From positions 1-39,901 of the forward strand of contig NZ_AUTQ01000270.1 in assembly GCF_000498095.1 (NCBI RefSeq): 39,901 bases of DNA, in the 5' to 3' direction. The notes under the pieces were generated by a model. The model was not told where the DNA came from, made no database searches, and saw only the letters and a program-made list of their open reading frames with translations. The DNA is from Pseudoalteromonas sp. TB64. GTDB lineage: Bacteria > Pseudomonadota > Gammaproteobacteria > Enterobacterales > Alteromonadaceae. A program made the position numbers and the translations under genes. Positions 1-7,397 of the stretch are shown here, one piece after another (position 1 is the stretch's first letter; the number at the start of each line of letters is the position of its first letter).

Positions 1-822
1 GATGCGGCTGTGGGTATTGCATCAGCCATTATGACGTTCCTCGTTTTAGTACTATCTGAAATTATTCCAAAAACATTAGGGGCAAATTACTGGCGAGCTT
101 TAACGCCAAGTGTTACTTATGCTTTGCGTTTTTTAGTAATTTCACTCAAGCCATTTGTATGGTTTGCGCAGAAGCTGACAAACTTAATGGGTTCAAAACA
201 CGATGAGGCGTACTATATTCGCCAAGAAATAGAAGCAATGGCAGATATAGGCACAGAATTAGGCGCTTTGCATCAAGATGAATCAGATATTATCCGTAAT
301 CTTCTACATTTTAAGCATGCAAAATTATGCGATTTAATAACTCCCAGAACAGTTATTTTTAAAATACACAAAGATTTAACGGTAAATCAGTATTTAAATG
401 AGCATGGCTCGTCGTCATTCTCTCGAATACTTGTATTTGATAAAGACGCCGACGATATAATAGGTTTTGTGCATAAAAACGATATTATGTTGGCATTTCA
501 TCGACTGGGTACTGACTATAAAATTAGCAAACTAATTAAACCTATTTATACGGTGCCTAGCTCTCAAAATGTATCATCGTTATTACAAACACTTTTAACA
601 AAACGCACGCATATATGCTTAGTTGTTGATGAGTATGGCGATGTACAAGGTATTGTAACGTTAGAAGATATGATTGAAGCGCTAATGGGGTTAGAAATTG
701 TAGATGAGCGAGATCAATCTACTAATATGCGCGCAGTAGCAAGGCAGCGTTGGCGCAAACGCTTAGCTAATAGTGAGCATATAGTTTGTGAAGAAGACAA
801 GGCTCCCCAAGATGGTAACTAG
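1..822 (+). CDS. CNNM/CBS-domain membrane protein, 3' part
   Basis: The reading frame is open from the first base, so the N-terminus lies outside the window. What remains is the end of a CNNM (DUF21) transmembrane domain, including the SEIIPKTLG motif, then two CBS repeats ending in the usual DEYGDVQGIVTLEDMIEAL signature. Proteins of this family are inner-membrane proteins tied to divalent cation (Mg2+/Co2+) efflux or homeostasis, with the CBS pair binding adenine nucleotides in the cytoplasm. The CorC_HlyC domain that follows the CBS pair in longer relatives is missing. Instead there is a short basic, then acidic tail, so this is the short form of the family. Transport substrate cannot be told from sequence. 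The family call is firm. Confidence 0.88.
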   Translation, partial: DAAVGIASAIMTFLVLVLSEIIPKTLGANYWRALTPSVTYALRFLVISLKPFVWFAQKLTNLMGSKHDEAYYIRQEIEAMADIGTELGALHQDESDIIRNLLHFKHAKLCDLITPRTVIFKIHKDLTVNQYLNEHGSSSFSRILVFDKDADDIIGFVHKNDIMLAFHRLGTDYKISKLIKPIYTVPSSQNVSSLLQTLLTKRTHICLVVDEYGDVQGIVTLEDMIEALMGLEIVDERDQSTNMRAVARQRWRKRLANSEHIVCEEDKAPQDGN

Positions 823-855
823 TTAAATAACCTATGACGTTATTAAGTTCACTTT

Positions 856-2067
856 TTAAGAGGGGCTCTTGTCGGCTTTAATCCAGTCTTTGGCCCAACA
901 TATAAATTCATTTTTTGGCTTAGGGCAGCTAAATAAAAAGCCTTGAATAGCTAAATTTCTTCGATAGTGTTTTAAGTAAGCAAGCTCTTCTAGTCGCTCA
1001 ACGCCTTCAGCGACTAAATCTAGATGCTCTCCGCTTGTAATATTAATTAATGAGCTAACAACTACCTGAGAGAATAAATCAGTATCTATATTACTAATGA
1101 GTGAACGGTCTATTTTTATTTCCGTAAATGGCAGGCTCTTAAGTTGATTCATATTAGTAAAACCAACACCAAAATCATCTAATGATAATCCAAATCCATG
1201 CATTCTTAACCTGTTTAAAGTTTCCAACTGAGTGAGGCTAGAAAGTGCATGTTGTTCTGTTATTTCAATAATTATATTGCTAGGTGTAAGCTTATTTTCT
1301 TCCAGTATGAGTAATAATTTATTAGGACAGTTTAAATCATCAAGTTGAATAGACGATAAGTTAAAGGCGAGTTTGAAATCGTTTCCAAGCTGTGTTTTTA
1401 TATTATTAAAATCGCTAGTGGCTTTCTTAAAGAGAGAAAATGAAATTTGGTTAATTAAATCATGTTGCTCAGCAAGGCTAATAAAGCGATTTGGTGAAAT
1501 AACACTCCCATCTTTATTTGAGACTATACGGGCGAGTACTTCTACGCTTTCTATTTTATTGTTGTTAACGTTTACTTTGGGCTGATAAAAAGGGGTGATT
1601 TCGTCATTCTCTAGCGCGCTGATTAGCTCCTCTTTAGAAATTGCAGGCTCTCTAATTAAAGTATGACAGTTAAATTGCGCTACTTTGGTAAGTAAGGCAC
1701 TTACTTGAGATAACTGGATTGGTTTTGTTATATTGCCAATGAGGTGGGCATTATGTTGCTTAGCAAGGTTTGCTGCTAAGTTAATAACCTTATGTTCCAT
1801 TTCAGAAATAATAACAATAGCACCTTGATAATGTAATGCTCCGAGGTGACGTATTAATTCCATACCATCCATATCAGGCATGTTTAGGTCTGTAAAAATA
1901 GTATCAAAGTAGTTTATATCCACTTTAACTCTTTCGAGCGCTTCTTTAGCACTAAGGCAAGTGACTATTGTTTCAGATACACCTAGTTCATTAAGCATAG
2001 CTTCCATAACAATCAAAATAGCTCTTGAGTCGTCAACGACTAAAATATTAGGTACTATTTTACTCAC
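856..2067 (-). CDS. Response regulator with EAL c-di-GMP phosphodiesterase domain
   Basis: 403 residues. The N-terminal receiver domain (about 5-125) has the acidic pair D12-D13, phospho-acceptor D60 and K115. The C-terminal EAL domain (about 150-390) keeps the metal and catalytic set: E176 in an EVLAR version of the EAL motif, N236, E268/E271, the pair D297-D298 in DDFGVG, K318, E354 and Q375. It should therefore be an active phosphodiesterase that hydrolyses c-di-GMP to pGpG under control of an unknown sensor kinase. No kinase is adjacent. The start is GTG at 2067, chosen for the AGAGGT Shine-Dalgarno just upstream. It converges on the CNNM gene. The architecture is that of RocR/VieA-type proteins without the DNA-binding domain. 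Confidence 0.9.
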   Translation of the reverse strand: MSKIVPNILVVDDSRAILIVMEAMLNELGVSETIVTCLSAKEALERVKVDINYFDTIFTDLNMPDMDGMELIRHLGALHYQGAIVIISEMEHKVINLAANLAKQHNAHLIGNITKPIQLSQVSALLTKVAQFNCHTLIREPAISKEELISALENDEITPFYQPKVNVNNNKIESVEVLARIVSNKDGSVISPNRFISLAEQHDLINQISFSLFKKATSDFNNIKTQLGNDFKLAFNLSSIQLDDLNCPNKLLLILEENKLTPSNIIIEITEQHALSSLTQLETLNRLRMHGFGLSLDDFGVGFTNMNQLKSLPFTEIKIDRSLISNIDTDLFSQVVVSSLINITSGEHLDLVAEGVERLEELAYLKHYRRNLAIQGFLFSCPKPKNEFICWAKDWIKADKSPS

Positions 2068-2233
2068 TCTGACCTCTTTTAATATATTGCATGTAGTTAC
2101 AATAAAAGTAGTAGCTCATTGTGCATTTGTCAGTATTAAGTAAACTAATTTTAAAAATAGTTATTAAATACAGTTACTCGTGTTTTTAAGTTGATTAGGT
2201 ATACTAGCGCCATTGTTTTAAACGGTCTTAATT

Positions 2234-3250
2234 ATGATAAGAATAGATCTTACTTTAGCTGAACAACCATTTTCACTTATGGTGTCTGGGCAAAAAATTG
2301 TGCAGGTATTTCATGCACAACAAGCCATTACGTTTGATAATCCGCGTGATAACTACTATCAATTTACTTACGATAACCAAGTTATTGGTATTGATACGGA
2401 AGCAGTTAAAGAGCAAAGTATTTCGTTGTTTGTCGATGATAAATTTGCGACGCAACTTGCGTTACCTGCATCTATAAATGCTAAACCTAAAAAAGGTTTT
2501 TTAGGTTTAGCTGCATTAGGCTTTAAGCTATTTAAAAGTGCGAAGGTAATTAAAGTAGTACTTGCAGGGGCTTCTGTTGCGGGTTACGCGTGGTTGTTTA
2601 GTATTGAGTTTGCGTTAATGCTAATTGCTTGTTTAGTTGTACATGAATACGGTCATGTGCGAGCAATGAAGTATTTTGGTATAAAAACAAAGGGCATTTA
2701 TCTAATCCCATTTGTTGGCGGGCTTGCTGTAAGCGATGACAAAATAACGACTCGTTGGCAAGATGTTGTTATATCACTAATGGGACCTGCATTTGGTTTA
2801 ATTACCTCGGTATTAGGTGTGGTTTTGTATTACGCCACCGAGATGGAAATATTTGCAGGTGTTGCGGTTCTTAGTGCATTACTGAATTTGTTTAACTTGC
2901 TACCTATTTTACCGCTTGATGGTGGGCATGTATTAAAAAGTATCAGCTTTTCAATGCGTTCATGGATTGGCTTAAGCGTATGCTTGCTAGGTGTGCTATT
3001 TGGTTTATGGTTAAGTTACACGTTTGGCTTAACGTTACTGGTGTTCTTTTTGTTTGTAGGCACGCTAGAAATTGTTTTTGAATGGCGAGGTCGCCACTAC
3101 TCCCATTTAATGCCTCTTGATAAATATGGGCAGTGTTTCTCAGCAGTTATGTACGCCTTAGTTGTTGCAGGGCATATAGCCGTAATGATGCATTTTGCAG
3201 ATTCAGAAAACCCAATATTAAGTTTACCTATGACTATTTTATCAAGTTAA
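2234..3250 (+). CDS. M50-family site-2-protease-like membrane metallopeptidase
   Basis: 338 residues with about six hydrophobic segments after residue 105. The zinc site is complete: HEYGH at 137-141 supplies the two His and the catalytic Glu, and NLLPILPLDGG at 221-231 supplies the conserved Asp near the third ligand. M50 proteins cleave transmembrane helices inside the bilayer. The first 85 residues are soluble, beta-rich looking and of no family I recognise; they may be a substrate or ligand sensing module. There is no PDZ domain, unlike RseP. It stands alone, with 166 bases to the divergent REC-EAL gene upstream. Substrate unknown. Confidence 0.88.
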   Translation: MIRIDLTLAEQPFSLMVSGQKIVQVFHAQQAITFDNPRDNYYQFTYDNQVIGIDTEAVKEQSISLFVDDKFATQLALPASINAKPKKGFLGLAALGFKLFKSAKVIKVVLAGASVAGYAWLFSIEFALMLIACLVVHEYGHVRAMKYFGIKTKGIYLIPFVGGLAVSDDKITTRWQDVVISLMGPAFGLITSVLGVVLYYATEMEIFAGVAVLSALLNLFNLLPILPLDGGHVLKSISFSMRSWIGLSVCLLGVLFGLWLSYTFGLTLLVFFLFVGTLEIVFEWRGRHYSHLMPLDKYGQCFSAVMYALVVAGHIAVMMHFADSENPILSLPMTILSS

Positions 3251-3594
3251 ATAAATGCGGGAAGTAATATTATTTATAGCCCGCTAAAATGAGTAAAAGT
3301 TTAATATTCATTATAAAAATACTCTTGTTATAAAAAGCTGTAACACATAAAACCTCATCGTATTCTCATTCCCCAATGTCTGTTACGGGCATTGGTGGTA
3401 ATACCCACAGTGTTAAGTTATCCAAGTTGACTGCAGTAAAATATTTAAGGTGAGTATGTTTAATAATATTATTAGCAAATAGCATTTAGTTTTATTTAAA
3501 TAACCCCTTATTGCCAGTGGCTTAAACATTGCTTAAAAGTATTGCTTACAGTAACGTACTGTTTATAGATAATTTACTAACAAAGATTCGTATT
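3251..3594. other. Intergenic stretch without recognised gene
   Basis: It contains a weak GCGGG/CCCGC inverted repeat at about 3268-3290, just after the M50 gene, with no good T-run; at best a poor terminator. The rest is AT-rich and shows no convincing ORF, RNA gene or repeat. It includes the 66 bases by which the channel frame could be extended upstream to a TTG at 3529. Confidence 0.4.
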
Positions 3595-4662
3595 ATGCCG
3601 TTGATATTTAAAAGGCTAGCGTTACTTCTTCGAGCTCACGTCGATCAATTAAGTTGGCAAGCAGTGGCATTAGCTATTTTGACTCATATGCTATTAACGT
3701 GGATATTGTTATATATAGCAAATGAGCAAGCACTCACTTCGCTTACCACCTTTTTCTACTATTACACAGTAACTACATCAACAGTGGGTTATGGGGATTT
3801 TAGTCCTATTACAGATCTTGGTCGTTGGGTGGTTGCATTAGTACAAATTCCATTTGGTTTAGCTTTATTTGGTGTTCTGCTGGGAAAAGCAGGGCAAACA
3901 GTTACTTACTTAATTAGGCGCGTTATGACTGGTGATAAAAACTTTGCTCATAGTAACAATCACATTATTATTTTTGGTTGGCACGATACTAGAACAAAAA
4001 AAATGATTGATTACATTCTTGCTGATACAAAGCGAACTGACCGCCGGATTTTACTTGCGGTAACTGAGCAAATGGATCACCCTTTTTTAACGAATGAAAG
4101 TGTCGATTTTGCACGTTTAACAAGCTTTACAAACTTAAGTGAGCTAGAGCGTGTGGCTATTCGTCGTGCCGATAAGGTTATTATTGATGGTCAAGACGAC
4201 GATCAAACATTTACTACAGCACTGCGTATTAGCCGCTTAGTAAAAGAAGAGTGTCATATAAGTGCTCATTTTTTAGATGAAACCAAAGTAGATATGCTAT
4301 TAGAGCATTGTCAAAATGTAGAATGTAGCAGCGCTAAATCAGCAGAAATATTGGTGCGTTCAATGCAGGATCCTGGGTCTAGCCGTGTACAAGAAGAGTT
4401 ACTTTCAACACTTCATGGCGATACCCAATTTAGTTTAGAAATTCCTAAAGATACCAATGAAATGAATTTTGGTACTTTGTTTCATCATTTTAAGCAACAT
4501 CACGATGCAATATTACTAGGTGTAGCTCATGACTTAAGTGCACAAAATATGGATTTAAATCCGGCGCTTGATTACAAAATAAATGCAGGTGATATTTTGC
4601 ATTATATTTCGGTTGAACGCGTACTAAAAAATGAAGTTGATTGGGAAAGCTTAGTTAAATAA
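3595..4662 (+). CDS. Two-TM potassium channel with RCK/TrkA-N domain
   Basis: 355 residues from the ATG at 3595. A TTG at 3529 would add 22 residues but has no better ribosome site, and the ATG places a basic MPLIFKRL start before TM1, as in relatives. TM1 is about 22-42, the pore helix and selectivity filter TVGYGD lie at 63-68, and TM2 is about 78-100. A cytoplasmic RCK-like Rossmann domain follows (NHIIIFGWHD at about 122-131), then a second, diverged C-terminal region. It should form a tetrameric, ligand-gated K+ channel of the MthK/Kch type. The filter is canonical, so K+ selectivity is a confident call; the gating ligand is not known. The stop overlaps the start of the next gene (TAATG). 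Confidence 0.9.
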   Translation: MPLIFKRLALLLRAHVDQLSWQAVALAILTHMLLTWILLYIANEQALTSLTTFFYYYTVTTSTVGYGDFSPITDLGRWVVALVQIPFGLALFGVLLGKAGQTVTYLIRRVMTGDKNFAHSNNHIIIFGWHDTRTKKMIDYILADTKRTDRRILLAVTEQMDHPFLTNESVDFARLTSFTNLSELERVAIRRADKVIIDGQDDDQTFTTALRISRLVKEECHISAHFLDETKVDMLLEHCQNVECSSAKSAEILVRSMQDPGSSRVQEELLSTLHGDTQFSLEIPKDTNEMNFGTLFHHFKQHHDAILLGVAHDLSAQNMDLNPALDYKINAGDILHYISVERVLKNEVDWESLVK

Positions 4663-4859
4663 TGAATGAAGTTGTATTTTTAATAATAGTATTAAGTGCG
4701 TACATTTTACCTGTTGTTATTGTACTTAATAATAAAAGAACTCAGGGCCACGAAAAAAATGGCTGGTTAATTGGCATTATTTTTTTTTCGTGGCTGGGAT
4801 TGTTTTTATATTTTTTAATTGTGCCAAAACATGGACACAAAAAGAAAAAGAGAAAATAG
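4662..4859 (+). CDS. Small PLDc_N-like two-TM protein coupled to the K+ channel
   Basis: 65 residues: TM1 about 4-23, the short linker NNKRTQGHEKNGW, TM2 about 35-53, and a very basic tail rich in H and K. The spacing and the xxxGLFLYFLI second helix resemble the PLDc_N family of small membrane proteins (the N-terminal part of cardiolipin synthases, also found alone). It carries no phospholipase HKD motif. Its ATG shares one base with the channel stop codon, so translation is very probably coupled. The basic tail would sit in the cytoplasm. A structural or regulatory partner of the channel is possible, but that is inference from position only. Confidence 0.75.
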   Translation: MNEVVFLIIVLSAYILPVVIVLNNKRTQGHEKNGWLIGIIFFSWLGLFLYFLIVPKHGHKKKKRK

Positions 4860-4881
4860 CGTACTACTTTCTCCTGTATAC

Positions 4882-5913
4882 CTATTCTAATTGCTTTAAC
4901 TTATGCTCTATTAGCGGATCGCCTGGAACAAGCTTTTGGGCAACTTCAAGCAGTTGAATTGCATCAGCAGGGTGTTCATCTTGGTGCTTAAGTGCAACAT
5001 CTATGAGTGGTTGAATATCTATTTTTTTTTGATGTTCTTGTATATGTACTTTCTTTTCATCAATAAGAATATTATGTGCTTTGCTGAGTAACTCTTTTCG
5101 ATGCACTGAATTTGTATTGGCTTTATTGAGTCGTTTGTAATAATCCTCTTTAAACCGCAAGGTTTTAGTTTGCAGACGAAACTGCGCAATATCAATTTGC
5201 TGATGCTGAATAAAATCGACAGCTACTTGCTTATAGAATCCAAACTTATTCAAATATGTGGCATGTGTGCCATGTCCCATACCAAATACTCGTAAGTGAG
5301 TTAACTGCTTATAGCGCTTGGCGTGCATTCGGTCTATACGATTAGTAGGATCGTAAATAATATAGCCTTGGGCATCTCCTAAATCTAGATCGTGATAATC
5401 TTGTTGCCAGTCAAACTGCTGAGCTATATCGGTACTAGAGCGATCATCCCATGATACTAATTCTTTATTTTTAGTACTTACCGGATGAAAGAATAGTACT
5501 TGGTTTAGTTTTAATAGTTTAGCAAAAGCGCCAACAGCAAATCCGCCACGGCTTAAGCCATAGCCTAATCGACAATTAAACGGCGTAAGTAATGTTGATA
5601 ATTGCTCGAGAAAAAAGATTAAATTACGATTACGAAACCAATTACTTTTACCTAAATGCTGAAAAGCGATTACGTTTACGTTTTGTTTTTGAGCCAAGTG
5701 ATAACCCCATGGTGCAAAATCAGGGTGAAGATCTTGCTCTTGCACGTTAGTGCCTGCGGGTGAAAAGGTAAAAAGCAGGGGCTTATTAACGTCAACAAAA
5801 TCATACTTAACAAATACATCGCCGAGTAAATCACTACCCGTCATGGGTAATCGAGTTTGTTGCTCATTGCGCGGGAGAGTTAACCATTCATCTAACCAAT
5901 ACAGTAATTTCAT
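4882..5913 (-). CDS. Uncharacterised alpha/beta-hydrolase-like protein
   Basis: 343 residues, no signal peptide, cytoplasmic. Residues 117-124 (GYGLSRGG) form a good nucleophile elbow with S121 as candidate nucleophile, and a later GMGHGTH segment could carry the catalytic His. The strand before it (LLFTFSPAGTN, about 46-56) fits an oxyanion-side loop. The C-terminal 90 residues are charged and helical, ending in a TPR-like stretch (about 300-343). I do not recognise the family. Similar proteins occur as lone genes or near surface-polysaccharide loci, but nothing here supports that role. A GGAGG Shine-Dalgarno four bases before the ATG fixes the start. Substrate unknown. Confidence 0.65.
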   Translation of the reverse strand: MKLLYWLDEWLTLPRNEQQTRLPMTGSDLLGDVFVKYDFVDVNKPLLFTFSPAGTNVQEQDLHPDFAPWGYHLAQKQNVNVIAFQHLGKSNWFRNRNLIFFLEQLSTLLTPFNCRLGYGLSRGGFAVGAFAKLLKLNQVLFFHPVSTKNKELVSWDDRSSTDIAQQFDWQQDYHDLDLGDAQGYIIYDPTNRIDRMHAKRYKQLTHLRVFGMGHGTHATYLNKFGFYKQVAVDFIQHQQIDIAQFRLQTKTLRFKEDYYKRLNKANTNSVHRKELLSKAHNILIDEKKVHIQEHQKKIDIQPLIDVALKHQDEHPADAIQLLEVAQKLVPGDPLIEHKLKQLE

Positions 5914-5982
5914 TAATCCTCCAGCTATAAGTCAGCATAGATCATATCAAACTCAATGAAATTAGGTCAAACCGAGAGGGTG

Positions 5983-6441
5983 TTACTGCGCCATTTTGAT
6001 TATTTCATCCCAGTCATTTTTAGTAACAGGCATTATTGATAGTCGTCCGCCTTTTTTAAGTGCGATTTCAGTAATATTATTATTGGCTTTAATATCTTTA
6101 AGGCTAATTAATTTTTTTAAATGGCTTTGGTAAGTAACCTCAACAACAACCCAGCGTGGTTTGTCGCTGGTGGCTTTTGCATCGTAATAGTCGCTACTTA
6201 AATCAAACTGAGTAGGATCTGGGTAGGCTTCTTTTGTAACCTCGGCAATACCCGCTACACCTACGTGTTTACAGCTTGAATGATAAATCATCACTGAATC
6301 ACCGAGCTTAACGCCATCACGCATGAAGTTTCGCGCTTGGTAATTACGCACGCCTTCCCAAAGAGTCGTTTGTTTTGGTGCGTTTTTTAAATCATCTAAT
6401 GAAAATGCATCGGGTTCAGTTTTAAATAGCCAGTAAGCCAT
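5983..6441 (-). CDS. EVE-domain protein
   Basis: 152 residues, essentially one EVE domain (PUA-like fold). The start MAYWLFKTEPDAFSLDDL and the segment TTLWEGVRNYQARNFMRDG with the VMIYHSS strand are diagnostic of the family. EVE domains bind modified bases in DNA or RNA. The stand-alone bacterial form (homologous to human THYN1) is widespread and often a housekeeping gene of unknown ligand, while fused forms occur in restriction systems. Here it stands alone between the hydrolase-like gene and the divergent tesB, which gives no hint of defence. The start is the ATG at 6441. Confidence 0.92.
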   Translation of the reverse strand: MAYWLFKTEPDAFSLDDLKNAPKQTTLWEGVRNYQARNFMRDGVKLGDSVMIYHSSCKHVGVAGIAEVTKEAYPDPTQFDLSSDYYDAKATSDKPRWVVVEVTYQSHLKKLISLKDIKANNNITEIALKKGGRLSIMPVTKNDWDEIIKMAQ

Positions 6442-6518
6442 AACAGTATTCCTAACAAATATTTACTTCCCACTATTGTATAGTATCATTTGGATACTAG
6501 GGTAATGAGGAAGAAGTA

Positions 6519-7376
6519 ATGAGCCAAGTATTAGATGATTTATTGTCGTTGTTAACACTTGAAGAAATTGAGCAAGGTTTATATCGAGGACAAAGCCAAG
6601 ATTTAGGCTTTGGTGCTGTGTTTGGCGGTCAAGTTATGGGGCAGGCGCTTTCTGCCGCTAAAGAAACTCTACCTGAGGGGCGTATAGTTCATTCATTACA
6701 TTCTTACTTTTTACGCCCAGGCGATCCAGCTAAACCGATTGTTTATGATGTCGAAACTATTCGCGATGGAAAGAGCTTTAGTACTCGCCGAGTAAAAGCG
6801 ATTCAGTACGGTAAGCCAATCTTTTATATGACAGCGTCATTCCAAGGTGAAGAAAATGGTTTGTCGCATCAAGCAACAATGCCTGATGTACCCGCACCTG
6901 AAGAGTTACGCTCATCACTTGAGTTTTATCAAGATAACGCTTCGCATATCCCTGAAGTCATCCGTAATAAGTTTACGCGTGAAATGCCAATTGAAATGCG
7001 ACCAGTTACTTTTCATAACCCGTTTAAACCAGAAGTTATGGAGCCGGTAAAGCATATTTGGTTTAAAGCTAATGGTGAAATGCCAGACGATCAGCGCATC
7101 CACAATTACTTATTAGCGTATGCCTCTGATTTTGAGTTTTTACCAACAGCATTGCAGCCTCATGGTGTATCGTTTATGCAGCCAAATATGCAAGTAGCTA
7201 CTATTGATCATGCAATGTGGTTTCATCGCCCATTTAGAATGGATGATTGGATTTTGTATTCAATTGATAGTCCAAGTGCGAGTAATGGGTGTGGTTTGGT
7301 ACGCGGGCAGTTTTTTGATCGCCAAGGCAACTTGGTTGCCTCAACAATGCAAGAAGGGGTTATGCGTCAGCGCTAA
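6519..7376 (+). CDS. tesB: Acyl-CoA thioesterase II
   Basis: 285 residues, the same length as the family. Two hot-dog folds. The catalytic residues sit at the very numbers known for the E. coli enzyme: D204 in [10 protein letters not shown]228 in [10 protein letters not shown] and Q278 in STMQEGV. It hydrolyses medium- and long-chain acyl-CoA to free fatty acid and CoA in the cytoplasm. An AGGAAG Shine-Dalgarno precedes the ATG. It is convergent with plsB, only 21 bases apart, with no obvious terminator between them, so some read-through antisense to plsB is possible. Confidence 0.96.
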   Translation: MSQVLDDLLSLLTLEEIEQGLYRGQSQDLGFGAVFGGQVMGQALSAAKETLPEGRIVHSLHSYFLRPGDPAKPIVYDVETIRDGKSFSTRRVKAIQYGKPIFYMTASFQGEENGLSHQATMPDVPAPEELRSSLEFYQDNASHIPEVIRNKFTREMPIEMRPVTFHNPFKPEVMEPVKHIWFKANGEMPDDQRIHNYLLAYASDFEFLPTALQPHGVSFMQPNMQVATIDHAMWFHRPFRMDDWILYSIDSPSASNGCGLVRGQFFDRQGNLVASTMQEGVMRQR

Positions 7377-7397
7377 CCTCCTTCTATAGATATATTA

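Noticed and set aside
3268..3290. GCGGG/CCCGC repeat as terminator of the M50 gene
   Set aside because: The stem is only five pairs with a long AT-rich loop and no T-run.
5983..6441. EVE-domain gene as part of a modified-DNA restriction system
   Set aside because: It is the short THYN1-like stand-alone form among housekeeping genes, with no McrBC-type or HNH partner nearby.
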